A stretch of DNA of 33,355 nt, from positions 1 through 33,355 of the forward strand of contig JASHQB010000200.1 of NCBI GenBank assembly GCA_030037775.1, read 5' to 3'. The notes under the pieces are model-generated. The model was not told where the DNA came from. It did no database searches and worked only from the letters and a program-made list of their open reading frames with translations. Numbering within the stretch: position 1 is the stretch's first letter; every line of letters begins with the position of its first letter. Below, in pieces: positions 16,349-24,386 of the stretch. The position numbers and the translations under genes are program-made. The stretch comes from Candidatus Acidiferrales bacterium. Lineage in GTDB: Bacteria > Acidobacteriota > Terriglobia > Acidiferrales > UBA7541.

Positions 16349-17779
16349 TTACGTAGAAAGATCTTTTGCCTGAGACTGATACTGCTTCAATTTGCGATAC
16401 AGCGTCGTCTTTCCAATGCCCAACAGACGAGCCGCCATCAGCTTGTCGCCAGCAGATTCATCCAGGGCGTGCAAGATAGCGCGCCGCTCCATCTCGTCGA
16501 GCGGTACGATCTCGTCCGAAGTGGGCGCGGGCTCCGTAGTGCTCGCATAATGGAGATTCGAGGGCAGGTCTCCGGAATGCAGGATCGGCCCCGAGCCCAG
16601 CGCCACGGCGCGCTCGATGGCATTCTCTAGTTCCCGAATGTTTCCCGGCCAGTCGTAGGAGGTCAAGCGGGCCATCGCATCTTCCGCCAACACCGGTAAG
16701 GGCCGCCCGGGGTCCGCAAACCTTTCCAAGAACGCCTGCACCAGCAGAGGGATGTCGCTCTTGCGTTCGCGCAGCGGCGGTAGCTTGATCTGCACTACGT
16801 TCAGCCGGAAGAAAAGGTCCTTGCGGAAGGTATTTTCGCGCACCGCTGCTTCCAGATCGCGGTTGGTTGCCGCAATGATACGCACATTCACGGTTAGCCG
16901 GTCGTTCGAGCCCACCGGCTTGACCTCCCGCTCCTGCAGCACCCGCAGGAGCTTCGCCTGCATGTCCGTCGGTAGATTGCCGATTTCGTCCAGGAAGAGC
17001 GTTCCGTTGTCCGCGCTCTCGAAAACGCCAGGCTTGGTGTGCATGGCCCCAGTAAATGCGCCCTTCACATACCCGAAAAGCTCCGATTCGATGAGCGTCG
17101 GAACCAGTGCGGAACAGTCCAGTGGAACAAACGCCTTATGGTGCCGCGCCCCGGAAAAGTGAATCGAGCGCGCCACCAGCTCTTTGCCCGTCCCGCTCTC
17201 GCCGAGGATCAGAACCGGGTAGTTGTGCTGGCTCACTTTCTCAATCAATTTGTAAACACGTTGCATTTTCGGAGAGGTCCCGATCAGCTCCTTATAGCCG
17301 GGTCGCGTGCGCAGCTGTTCGCGCAGTACGCGATTTTCCTGATCGAGCTCCTGCTCGTGGACCAGCCGCTGCAGCTTGCGGCGCAGCTCTTCGATGTGAA
17401 ACGGTTTGGTGACGTAGTCCGAAGCCCCCAGTCGCGTGGCCTCAACAGCCGTCTGAATGGTGCCGTACTGCGTCACCACCAACACCGCGACTTTCGGATA
17501 ATGTTCGCGGATGCGTCGCAGCAGCTCCAAACCGCCCAGTTCCGGAATGCGCAGATCGGTCATCACAATATCCACGGGAGTCTCGTCCAGCGTCTCGAGC
17601 GCCTGCTCTGTTGTCCCCGCCGTGCGAACGCGCAGGCCCTCCTCCGTGGCAATGTCCGCGCAAAGCCGCCGCGCGGACTCTTCGTCATCAACGATCAATA
17701 CCGTGGCAACCTCGGGCCGTTCCGGCGCGAGGGGCTCGGACACTGCAGGAGTATTTGGTGTCTCAAACCCCGCTCTCAT
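16349..17779 (-). CDS. NtrC-family sigma-54-dependent response regulator (minus-strand system)
   Basis: 476 residues. The receiver domain covers about 25-140 (acidic pair DDE, D75 in IVMTDLRIP, K125 in TKPF). The AAA+ sigma-54 interaction domain covers about 160-400 with Walker A GESGTGKE (183-190), the sigma-54 contact loop GAFTGA (230-235) and Walker B LFLDEIG (251-257). A Fis-type helix-turn-helix lies at about 430-470 (MAARLLGIGKTTLYRKLK). It should, when phosphorylated, oligomerise and open sigma-54 promoters. The likely sensor is the soluble hybrid kinase downstream on the same strand. The ATG at 17779 is preceded by GGAG at good spacing. No TGGCAC-N5-TTGC promoter was found near it by eye. 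Confidence 0.92.
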   Translation of the reverse strand: MRAGFETPNTPAVSEPLAPERPEVATVLIVDDEESARRLCADIATEEGLRVRTAGTTEQALETLDETPVDIVMTDLRIPELGGLELLRRIREHYPKVAVLVVTQYGTIQTAVEATRLGASDYVTKPFHIEELRRKLQRLVHEQELDQENRVLREQLRTRPGYKELIGTSPKMQRVYKLIEKVSQHNYPVLILGESGTGKELVARSIHFSGARHHKAFVPLDCSALVPTLIESELFGYVKGAFTGAMHTKPGVFESADNGTLFLDEIGNLPTDMQAKLLRVLQEREVKPVGSNDRLTVNVRIIAATNRDLEAAVRENTFRKDLFFRLNVVQIKLPPLRERKSDIPLLVQAFLERFADPGRPLPVLAEDAMARLTSYDWPGNIRELENAIERAVALGSGPILHSGDLPSNLHYASTTEPAPTSDEIVPLDEMERRAILHALDESAGDKLMAARLLGIGKTTLYRKLKQYQSQAKDLST

Positions 17780-17842
17780 CTGACTCTCCGCACACCCCTT
17801 CGCGTTCTGACGAACTTTCTCACTTCAGGAGCAAGCCGCGAA

Positions 17843-17852
17843 CCAAATTTGG
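17843..17852. promoter_or_regulatory. Perfect palindrome CCAAATTTGG, candidate operator
   Basis: Ten-base perfect inverted repeat, about 64 bases upstream of the minus-strand regulator's start codon. Its half TTTGG is also the core of the two direct repeats further along the same intergenic region. Confidence 0.4.
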
Positions 17853-18105
17853 AAAAATCCCTAATTGGCGCGCGCCCCACAGCTTGCAACCCACATCCGG
17901 CATACGGAACGCAGAGCGTGTGCCAAGATGGGAATCGCATCGTAAGTCATTCTCCATAACTAATCAAGTAACTAGTTTTATCCGTAATGACCTCCGTATT
18001 TATACCACCAATTGTCATTTCGGGAACATCTCTCAACCTTGCATCCGGAGGCGATGCCGCATCCGCGCCAGTCTGCGTACCAGCTGCTTCCTTTTTTGAA
18101 CGCCA

Positions 18106-18128
18106 TTTGGACACCTGTTTTGGACACC
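18106..18128 (+). repeat. Two direct copies of TTTGGACACC, 13 bases apart
   Basis: Exact ten-base copies at 18106-18115 and 18119-18128, about 70-95 bases upstream of the plus-strand NtrC-type gene. A third, weaker TTGGA is at 18132-18136. The position is suitable for an activator or autoregulation site. Confidence 0.5.
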
Positions 18129-18182
18129 GGCTTGGATTTCGCGCTCTGTTCGGCCCCTTTCCTTGCAGTTCCTCAGTCTGGC

Positions 18183-18191
18183 TGGTAGATT
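18183..18191 (+). promoter_or_regulatory. Extended -10-like box for the plus-strand regulator-kinase operon
   Basis: TGGTAGATT fits TGnTAnnnT and ends seven bases before the ATG at 18199. A TTGCAG at 18163-18168 has the correct 17-base spacing for a weak -35. The predicted start of transcription falls at or next to the start codon, i.e. leaderless. Confidence 0.45.
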
Positions 18192-18198
18192 GAAAGAA

Positions 18199-19599
18199 AT
18201 GTCCAGCCAGGCGACATTCTCGCATCGCGTTCTCATCGTCGAGGACGAAGAAAACGCCCGCAAAGGCTACGAAGCCCTCCTGCGCAAGTGGGGCTGTGAA
18301 ACTCTGGGCGTCGGCACCGGCGAAGACGGCCTCACGAAGTTCTCCGAGTTTCAGCCCGCGGTCGTCCTTGCCGACGTGGAATTGCCCGGCATCGACGGCC
18401 TAGAGCTCCTGCGTCAGCTTCATGAGAGCGCGCCGGATACGCCGGTCATCATCATTACCGGTCGAGGCAGTGACGAGCGCGCCGTGCAAGCCATCGAGGC
18501 CGGCGCCTTCTGGTACATCGAAAAACCCCTCAAACCGCCCGTTCTGCGCTCCTTGCTCGACCGCGCCATGGGCAAAATCCGTGACCGCAAGGAAGTCGCC
18601 GCGCTCACTCGTCAGCTGCGCGATGCGGGACGTTTGGGCGAAATGGTCGGCACGTCGAAGACCATGCTCGACGTCATGAGGCAAATCGAAACCGCCGCTC
18701 CCTCCACAGCCTCCGTGCTCATCACCGGCGAAACCGGAACCGGCAAGGAAATTGTCGCGCGCACTCTCCACCAGCTCTCCCCACGCGCCAACCAGCCCTT
18801 CGTGGCCATCAACTGCGCCGCCATACCGGAATCCTTGATGGAAAGCGAAATTTTTGGTCACGAAAAGGGCGCCTTCACCGGAGCGGCGGAGCGCCGCCTG
18901 GGATGCTTCGAACTGGCTGACGGCGGCACGCTCTTGCTCGACGAGATCGGCGAAATGCCCGCGCCCACCCAATCCAAGCTATTGCGCGTGCTCGAAGATC
19001 ACAAAGTGCGCCGCATCGGAAGCAAGGTCGAAACACCCATCAACGTCCGTGTGCTCGCGGCAACCAACAAAGATCCGCAGTTGGCTGTCGCGCAGGGGCA
19101 TTTGCGCCAGGATCTTTATTTCCGCCTCAACGTGTTTCAACTTCACCTTCCTCCTCTGCGTGAACACAAAGACGACTTGCCCGCGCTGGTTGAGCAGCTG
19201 CTGCGCGAAGTGAATCAGAAGCACAACCGCCAAGCGCTCGGAGTCAATTCCGAAGTAATGGATCTGTTCAAGGCTTATCCTTGGCCGGGAAACGTACGCG
19301 AGCTTCGCAACGTGCTCGAGCGTGCCGCCATCGCTGCCGATCATGGCTCGATTGGACGGCAGCACCTCCCGGAAGGCTTCGCGCGAGGGCCCGTCGCCCA
19401 AGCCGACGAACTTTCCGGTCTGCGCTTCACTCCCGGCACTACTGTGGAAGCCGCCGAGCGCGAATTGATTCTTCAAACCTTGCACGCCACCAATCAAAAC
19501 AAGACGCGCGCGGCCGACCTACTGGGCATCAGTTTGAAAACGCTGCACAATAAGTTGAAGGAGTACGAAGCTTCGCGGAAAAATGTCGTTAAGTCTTAA
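18199..19599 (+). CDS. NtrC-family sigma-54-dependent response regulator (plus-strand system)
   Basis: 466 residues from ATG 18199; the frame extends to a TTG at 18163, but that TTG overlaps the probable promoter, so the ATG is preferred. The receiver covers about 10-125 (EDEE, D59 in VVLADVELP, K109 in IEKP). The AAA+ domain covers about 148-380 with Walker A GETGTGKE (177-184), GAFTGA (224-229) and Walker B TLLLDEIGE. A Fis-type helix-turn-helix lies at about 430-458 (AADLLGISLKTLHNKLK). It activates sigma-54 promoters. Its 3' end overlaps the cognate membrane kinase gene by 17 bases. The domain plan matches the divergent regulator, but the two differ throughout and serve different sensors. 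Confidence 0.92.
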   Translation: MSSQATFSHRVLIVEDEENARKGYEALLRKWGCETLGVGTGEDGLTKFSEFQPAVVLADVELPGIDGLELLRQLHESAPDTPVIIITGRGSDERAVQAIEAGAFWYIEKPLKPPVLRSLLDRAMGKIRDRKEVAALTRQLRDAGRLGEMVGTSKTMLDVMRQIETAAPSTASVLITGETGTGKEIVARTLHQLSPRANQPFVAINCAAIPESLMESEIFGHEKGAFTGAAERRLGCFELADGGTLLLDEIGEMPAPTQSKLLRVLEDHKVRRIGSKVETPINVRVLAATNKDPQLAVAQGHLRQDLYFRLNVFQLHLPPLREHKDDLPALVEQLLREVNQKHNRQALGVNSEVMDLFKAYPWPGNVRELRNVLERAAIAADHGSIGRQHLPEGFARGPVAQADELSGLRFTPGTTVEAAERELILQTLHATNQNKTRAADLLGISLKTLHNKLKEYEASRKNVVKS

Positions 19600-21484
19600 A
19601 AATAAGTTTACTTTGGCCACCGCCTCGTTGGCGCTGTTGGTCGTGGCGGTCATCTCGGGTCTGTATGTCGCGCAGCTCACCCGCCAGGTTATTGCCCAGG
19701 CCAACGACCGTTCGCAATTCGTCTTGCAGCAGGTTTTCGTCGCCGCTCAGGAAACCCTGCGGGATGCCGCCAATCGCGGCGCCGCTCCGGCGTCGTCCAG
19801 TCCCGATGATATTCACGCATACGTCCAGCAGACCCTGTCCCAAAACCCCGGCCTGTCCGCGCTGATCGAGTCCGACATGAGTTTTTCCAAATCGCTTTAC
19901 GAAATCACCATCACCGATAGCAGCGGCGTCGCTTTGGTCTCGAGCGATCCTTCTTTGCCCGGCAAACAGATCGGCCCTCGCCCCAATCTTGCGGAACTGG
20001 TTCACGCTCCCTTCGCTCAGCAGATTCGCATTCTGAACGGCCCTCCTCGCGTCTACGAAGTGACCCTGCCGTTCGACATCAGCGCTCAGCCCTTTGGCGA
20101 TATCCACGTCGCACTCTCCTCCGCTCTTCTCCGTGACGAGATTTGGCCCGGCCTGCGTTCGGCCGCCTGGGTGGCCCTGGCCGCCGTGATTCTTTCCACC
20201 TTTTTCACGGCGTTCGTCAGCCAGATCGCACTCGCCCCTCTTTCGCGCATTTCCGCCCAACTGGACCGCATCTCCGCTGGAGAGTTTGACCTCGAGCCGG
20301 TCACCAAAGCCGGCGAACTGGGCCAGGTCTCCAATAAGATCAGCCGCATCGGCCAGCAATTGCGCGACGTTCGCGAGATCTTCAGCAGCTTGCGCGAAAA
20401 CATGAACCAAATCATGTCTGGACTCGAGGACGGACTTCTGCTTTTCAACGTCGAGGGCCGCGCCGTGCTGGTCAGCCCCTCCGCTGAAAAATTCCTGGAC
20501 GTCGGCTCGGAGAATCTCCTTGGCCGGAAAATCGAGGAGATTTTCCCCGCCGACCATCCTCTCGCTCAGGCGCTGCACATTGAACGAGCGGGCGACCCGG
20601 CGCACGCCATCGAGCAGGTCGAAGTCGAAATTTCCGGCGAGCGGGGGCCCCGCCGCGTTGGCGCCAGCATCCAGGCCATTCAGGAAAACGGCACGCGTAT
20701 GGGCATGCTGGTTACCCTGCGCGACCTCGAATCCATGGAGCGCATCGGCTCCCAATTGCGCGTCTCCGAGCGGCTCGCCGCTCTTGGCCGCGTCACCGCA
20801 GGCGTGGCCCACGAAGTAAAAAACCCCCTCAACTCCATGCGGGTTTGGCTCGAAGTCTTGAAGGGCAACCTGCCCGCGGACGCCGAAACGCAACAAGCCG
20901 CGAAAATGTTGGACTCGGAAATCGACCGCCTGGACCGCGTCGTAAAAACGTTCCTTGAGTTCAGTCGTCCCGTGGAATTGGAGTACGAGGAGGTCGACCT
21001 GCCAAAGCTCATCGACAGCGTTCTGGCCATGGCCAAGCCGGCCATCGATCGCGCGCGCGTCGAGCTGCAAGAGGAGATTCCTGCGTCGTTTCCGCCCATG
21101 GAGCTGGATCAGCGCCTCATCGAGCAGGCTGTGCTCAACCTGGTTCTGAACGCTTGCCAATCGATGGGGCCCGGTGGCCGTCTTTCGGTCAGCTTGCGCC
21201 GCCTGGCTGATACAGCGGAAATTCGCGTCGGCGACACCGGCCCAGGAATCGCCCCGGAAAACCGCGCCAAGATTTTTCAGCTTTTCTTTACCACCCGCAA
21301 AGGCGGTACCGGCTTGGGCCTTGCGAACACATTTCGATTTGTGCAGCTGCATAATGGTTCGATAGAATTTGACACGGAGGTGGGGCGCGGTACTACGTTC
21401 CGGATTGAGCTTCCGCTGGTCCGGGTCACTCCCGTCCCGGCGTCTTACCGGGACTACGGGGAGCCATTCGCAAAGCGGGCATAA
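19583..21484 (+). CDS. Membrane-bound sensor histidine kinase (HAMP-PAS-HisKA-HATPase)
   Basis: 633 residues. Transmembrane helix 1 at about 9-31 (a segment containing ATASLALLVVAVISGLYVAQ), an extracytoplasmic sensor region (about 32-190) and helix 2 at about 194-217. HAMP follows (about 217-265, LAPLSRISAQLDRISAGEFD), then PAS (about 275-390, SGLEDGLLLFNVEGRAVLV), HisKA with H410 in AGVAHEVKNPLNSMR, and HATPase (about 510-620; N-box NLVLNACQS, G1 GDTGPGI, G2 GTGLGLAN). It senses a periplasmic signal and should phosphorylate the NtrC-type regulator whose gene overlaps its start by 17 bases. The layout is that of the NtrB/ZraS-like kinases that pair with sigma-54 regulators. A lipoprotein gene starts 27 bases downstream and may be part of the operon. 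Confidence 0.92.
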   Translation: MSLSLKNKFTLATASLALLVVAVISGLYVAQLTRQVIAQANDRSQFVLQQVFVAAQETLRDAANRGAAPASSSPDDIHAYVQQTLSQNPGLSALIESDMSFSKSLYEITITDSSGVALVSSDPSLPGKQIGPRPNLAELVHAPFAQQIRILNGPPRVYEVTLPFDISAQPFGDIHVALSSALLRDEIWPGLRSAAWVALAAVILSTFFTAFVSQIALAPLSRISAQLDRISAGEFDLEPVTKAGELGQVSNKISRIGQQLRDVREIFSSLRENMNQIMSGLEDGLLLFNVEGRAVLVSPSAEKFLDVGSENLLGRKIEEIFPADHPLAQALHIERAGDPAHAIEQVEVEISGERGPRRVGASIQAIQENGTRMGMLVTLRDLESMERIGSQLRVSERLAALGRVTAGVAHEVKNPLNSMRVWLEVLKGNLPADAETQQAAKMLDSEIDRLDRVVKTFLEFSRPVELEYEEVDLPKLIDSVLAMAKPAIDRARVELQEEIPASFPPMELDQRLIEQAVLNLVLNACQSMGPGGRLSVSLRRLADTAEIRVGDTGPGIAPENRAKIFQLFFTTRKGGTGLGLANTFRFVQLHNGSIEFDTEVGRGTTFRIELPLVRVTPVPASYRDYGEPFAKRA

Positions 21485-21510
21485 TCGAAGGGGAAATTTA
21501 AGTATTTCTC

Positions 21511-22125
21511 ATGGCAAGACCAGACTCAACCCGTCCTCGAATCTGGCCCATGCGACGAGTGCTGAAGGGATCGGCATTCGCTACCAGCATGTGTGTCGCG
21601 GCGGCATCGCTGTCGCTGTTCTGCTCCGGTTGCGCCCATCACAAAGTCCAGGCTGCCGCGCCGTTAACCGTTCCGCCCGTTTCCCCTTCGCCGATTCCCT
21701 CGCAGGACACGACGAAGTCGCCGGCTTCAATTCCCGCACCGTCCACGCCCGCTCCGGCGAATCCGGTCTCAGAAACCCCGCCGACCCTCAATCCCAAACC
21801 GGACACCCCCAAGCGGCCGGTAGCCACAACCCCGCCAGCATCAGAAGCCGAGCGTCCTGCCGCTCCGCAGATCTCTCCGCAGATCTCGCCATCGGATAAA
21901 TCACAACTTCAACAGCAGGCCAGCCAGTACGTCGCAACGGCCCAGCAAAACCTACATCATGCTGACGGCCGCGATCTCAACCCGGCTCAAAAAGACATGG
22001 TCGATAAAATTCGGGGCTTCCTCGATCAGGCGCAGCAGGCGATACAGGGTTCGGATTGGGAAAGCGCCAAGAATTTTTCCCAGAAAGCTTATCTGCTCTC
22101 CCTCGACCTGCTGAAAACGCTCTAA
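21511..22125 (+). CDS. Probable lipoprotein with proline-rich linker and C-terminal helical domain
   Basis: 204 residues. A basic N-terminus and a hydrophobic stretch (about 21-37) end in LFCSGC; C41 would be the lipid-modified cysteine, although Cys instead of Leu at -3 makes the lipobox atypical. Residues about 50-120 are rich in Pro/Ala/Ser/Thr, a flexible spacer. The C-terminal 80 residues are charged helices (QQASQYVATAQQNLH, then FLDQAQQAIQGSDWESAKNF) with TPR-like character. No known domain can be named. It follows the sensor kinase by 27 bases and so may belong to that stimulus response. An inner ATG at 21550 (MRRVLKGS) would give a shorter, more typical signal peptide. Confidence 0.75.
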   Translation: MARPDSTRPRIWPMRRVLKGSAFATSMCVAAASLSLFCSGCAHHKVQAAAPLTVPPVSPSPIPSQDTTKSPASIPAPSTPAPANPVSETPPTLNPKPDTPKRPVATTPPASEAERPAAPQISPQISPSDKSQLQQQASQYVATAQQNLHHADGRDLNPAQKDMVDKIRGFLDQAQQAIQGSDWESAKNFSQKAYLLSLDLLKTL

Positions 22126-22155
22126 TCGCCTCGCATCTTCCCGCGCGCCATTTAC

Positions 22156-22164
22156 TGGTAAAAT
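22156..22164 (+). promoter_or_regulatory. Extended -10-like box before the ThiO-like gene
   Basis: TGGTAAAAT fits TGnTAnnnT and ends six bases before the ATG at 22171. Transcription would start at the ATG itself. There is no Shine-Dalgarno sequence in the six bases between. Confidence 0.45.
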
Positions 22165-22170
22165 CTCGGC

Positions 22171-23337
22171 ATGAAGAATTACGACACACTCGTCGTCGGC
22201 GGCGGCGTCATCGGCGCGGCTCTCGCCTTCGAGCTCGCCAGCCTGCGCCAGTCCGTGCTCGTGCTCGACCGGCAGGAGCCCGGCCACGAAGCATCCTGGG
22301 CCGCCGCAGGCACCATTTCCCCCGCTCCCGACCAGGAAGCAGCCGCCATCGCCGCTCTGGGCTGCGAAAGCTACCGGCTCTATCCCGATTTCGTCTCCGC
22401 CATCGAAGCCGCCACCGGCCAATCCGCGGGGTTTCATCCCAATGGCGCCTTCGAGCTTTTCTTTGAATCAAATGCCGAAGCTGAACGCGATCAGCGCTTG
22501 AAGCAAATCCGCGCCGCAGGCATCGCCGCCGAATCCATTTCCCTCACTGAAGCCAAACGCCGCGAGCCTGCCATTGGCCCTTCCGCCCGCGCGGCGCTGT
22601 GGATCGCCGACGAAGCTCACCTTGACCCGCGCGTGCTCACCCGGGTCACGCTCGCCGCCGCCGAGCGGGCCGGCGCCGAAATTCGCGCCCACACCGAGGC
22701 CATTTCCGTAATCACTCGCGACAGCCGCTGCGACGGCGTCCTCGCTGCGCGCACCGAAACTCATCACGTGGCCGAATCGCGCGTCCGCACCGCCGAGAAA
22801 ATCGCCGCGTGCAACGTGGTCATCGCCGCCGGCTGGCGCTCGAAAGAAATTGGCGGCGCGGAATCCTGGGCTCCCTCCGCGCCCGTCCGCGGTCAAATGG
22901 TGGCATTCGGCCGCGTCCCCGGCGCTCCGCGCACCATTCTTCGCTGCGAACGCGGCTACATGGCTCCGCGCGAGGACGGCCGCGTCGTTGCCGGCAGCAC
23001 TCTCGAGCCCGGCGCGCTCGATAAACATTCCACCGCCGCCGGTCTGCAAAAAATATTAGCGGCTGCCACCGCCATGGCTCCCGCTCTCGCCGATGCGCCC
23101 GTGCTCGAAACTTGGGCTGGCATTCGCCCGGATTCGCCTGACCACCTGCCCATCATCGGCGCCACCGACGTCGAAGGCCTCTTCATCGCCACGGGCCACT
23201 ACCGCAACGGCATGCTTCTTGCTCCCGCGACGGCAAAATACCTCGCGCAATGGATCGTGGAAGGACGCGCCTCGAAATACTTCGAGCCTTTCAGTGCGGC
23301 GCGGTTCGCAGCGGCATCGCGCGGCGTCAATCCGTAG
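22171..23337 (+). CDS. thiO: FAD-dependent glycine/D-amino-acid oxidase, ThiO-like
   Basis: 388 residues. The N-terminal Rossmann FAD motif is VVGGGVIGAALAFELA (G10-G15 region), with LVLDR as the second strand end and the characteristic EASWAAAGTISP just after. The C-terminal half has APVRGQMVAF, the flavin/substrate region TWAGIRPDSPDHLPIIG and GLFIATGHYRNGMLLAPATA, typical of ThiO glycine oxidase. The reaction is oxidation of glycine to iminoglycine/glyoxylate with H2O2; in many bacteria the imine feeds thiazole synthesis for thiamine. No other thi genes (thiS, thiG, thiE) are in the window, so a broader D-amino-acid or sarcosine oxidase role remains possible. It is a cytoplasmic enzyme. 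Confidence 0.85.
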   Translation: MKNYDTLVVGGGVIGAALAFELASLRQSVLVLDRQEPGHEASWAAAGTISPAPDQEAAAIAALGCESYRLYPDFVSAIEAATGQSAGFHPNGAFELFFESNAEAERDQRLKQIRAAGIAAESISLTEAKRREPAIGPSARAALWIADEAHLDPRVLTRVTLAAAERAGAEIRAHTEAISVITRDSRCDGVLAARTETHHVAESRVRTAEKIAACNVVIAAGWRSKEIGGAESWAPSAPVRGQMVAFGRVPGAPRTILRCERGYMAPREDGRVVAGSTLEPGALDKHSTAAGLQKILAAATAMAPALADAPVLETWAGIRPDSPDHLPIIGATDVEGLFIATGHYRNGMLLAPATAKYLAQWIVEGRASKYFEPFSAARFAAASRGVNP

Positions 23338-23359
23338 AACAAACTGCGAAGGAAGAAAG

Positions 23360-24211
23360 TTAGTGCGGGAGAATTCCGCTCTGTGACTGCCTGAGCGGCG
23401 CGCCCGGCAGCGTCGAGGCCTGCCCCGGGCTCGTGAAATTAATCTTCGCGGAAAGCAGATAGAGCGGGCGATTCAATATCACATCGAGCGTCGTCCCGCG
23501 CGGAAGCTCTACATCCGGGCGGTTGAAATGCGCCGTAATCAAGCCCGCCACCGCGCCCAGGCCCCCGCCAATTCCTGCTCCGGTCACGCTGCGGGTTGCT
23601 ATTCCGCCGACACCCGCGCCTACCGCTGTGCCTTCCACAACCGTTTTCGCGTCGCCGTCGCGGTTCGGGTCGGCCTTGATCGTTCCTTCGCGGTCCACCG
23701 TATCTTTGCCGCCCGTTCCCGCGTCGGTCGGCACGGCGTTGAACGGCGCTTGGTAGCCATTCGGCAGGATTAGGTTATCGAGCCTGATGGAAATCTCCGC
23801 TTGTCCGTGGCTCTTCCCACGCTTCAACTCCGTCACTTCCCCGCTGACGTACGAGCCCGCGGGAATCACGATTCGCTGATCGATAAGAATTGGGAAAAGC
23901 GTCTCGAGATAAACCGGATCGCCCACGTTCGCCGCGCGCGTCGATACCGCGTTATGCAACACTAGCGGCAGCCGTGTGCCCGTCGGAACTTGAATGTATT
24001 TGTTGGCTTGCGCCGCTGTCGCAGGCGCCCCGCTTTTCAGTTCAGGAGTTGCCGCGCTCGCCGCCGGCGCAGCCGCGCTACCGGCCGTTTGCTGAGTCGA
24101 TTGCTGCGCCGGAGGAGCCGCCGATTGCCCGCGCGCGAAGGGCGCCGCCAACACCGCCACCCAACCTACCATATAAGCGACAGCGAGCCTCGAGGCCACG
24201 TAGAACTTCAT
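23360..24211 (-). CDS. Exported VirB10/TrbI-like beta-domain protein with glycine zipper
   Basis: 283 residues from ATG 24211, preceded by GGGGTG; a GTG at 24229 is possible but less likely. The order is signal peptide (about 1-28, ending ARGQ), an Ala/Pro/Gln-rich linker (about 29-68), a beta domain (about 75-165: IQVPTGTRLPLVLHNAVST, then IVIPAGSYVSGEVTELKRGK, ISIRLDNLILPNGY), a glycine-zipper stretch (about 207-238: GAGVGGIATRSV, GAGIGGGLGAVAGL) and a final strand region LPRGTTLDVILNRPLYL. The beta domain resembles the C-terminal domain of VirB10/TrbI, but no other secretion genes are near. It is a periplasmic or envelope protein of unknown role. It converges with the ThiO-like gene 22 bases away. 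Confidence 0.7.
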   Translation of the reverse strand: MKFYVASRLAVAYMVGWVAVLAAPFARGQSAAPPAQQSTQQTAGSAAAPAASAATPELKSGAPATAAQANKYIQVPTGTRLPLVLHNAVSTRAANVGDPVYLETLFPILIDQRIVIPAGSYVSGEVTELKRGKSHGQAEISIRLDNLILPNGYQAPFNAVPTDAGTGGKDTVDREGTIKADPNRDGDAKTVVEGTAVGAGVGGIATRSVTGAGIGGGLGAVAGLITAHFNRPDVELPRGTTLDVILNRPLYLLSAKINFTSPGQASTLPGAPLRQSQSGILPH

Positions 24212-24386
24212 TGGGCACCCCGCGAACACTACCTAATCCGATGTTTCAGGCTATACAGAAGGATGCTCCGGCCCCCGCGGCCTGTCAATACGCGACGCGC
24301 CCGCCGTTTGACTCGCGCCCCACCCGCCTTTAGTCTTTCCTTGTGGGCTCGCGACCGAATTCACGCGACCCGCAGGAGGATTTTGC

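Larger units (their letters stand above)
17780..18198 (+). promoter_or_regulatory. Divergent control region between two NtrC-type regulators (419 bases)
   Basis: No convincing gene lies here. The region is AT-richer than its surroundings, especially about 17940-18020. It contains a perfect palindrome CCAAATTTGG (17843-17852), a near-palindromic AT stretch around AACTAGTT (17970-17977), two direct copies of TTTGGACACC (18106-18115 and 18119-18128) and an extended -10-like box directly before the plus-strand gene. Both regulators could be controlled from here, possibly by each other or by themselves. Confidence 0.6.

Noticed and set aside
17880-17905. GG...TTGCA on the minus strand as a sigma-54 promoter for the NtrC-type gene
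   Set aside because: Spacing between GG and GC is nine bases instead of ten and the -24 element (CCGGATG) does not resemble TGGCACG.
17947-18225. 92-codon minus-strand ORF across the divergent control region
   Set aside because: It overlaps the start of the plus-strand regulator, has no domain, and covers the probable promoter and direct repeats; the 68-codon plus-strand ORF at 17987-18193 is rejected for the same reasons.
19589-21352. 587-codon minus-strand ORF opposite the second sensor kinase
   Set aside because: It is an antisense shadow of a complete HAMP-PAS-HisKA-HATPase kinase and has no domain of its own.
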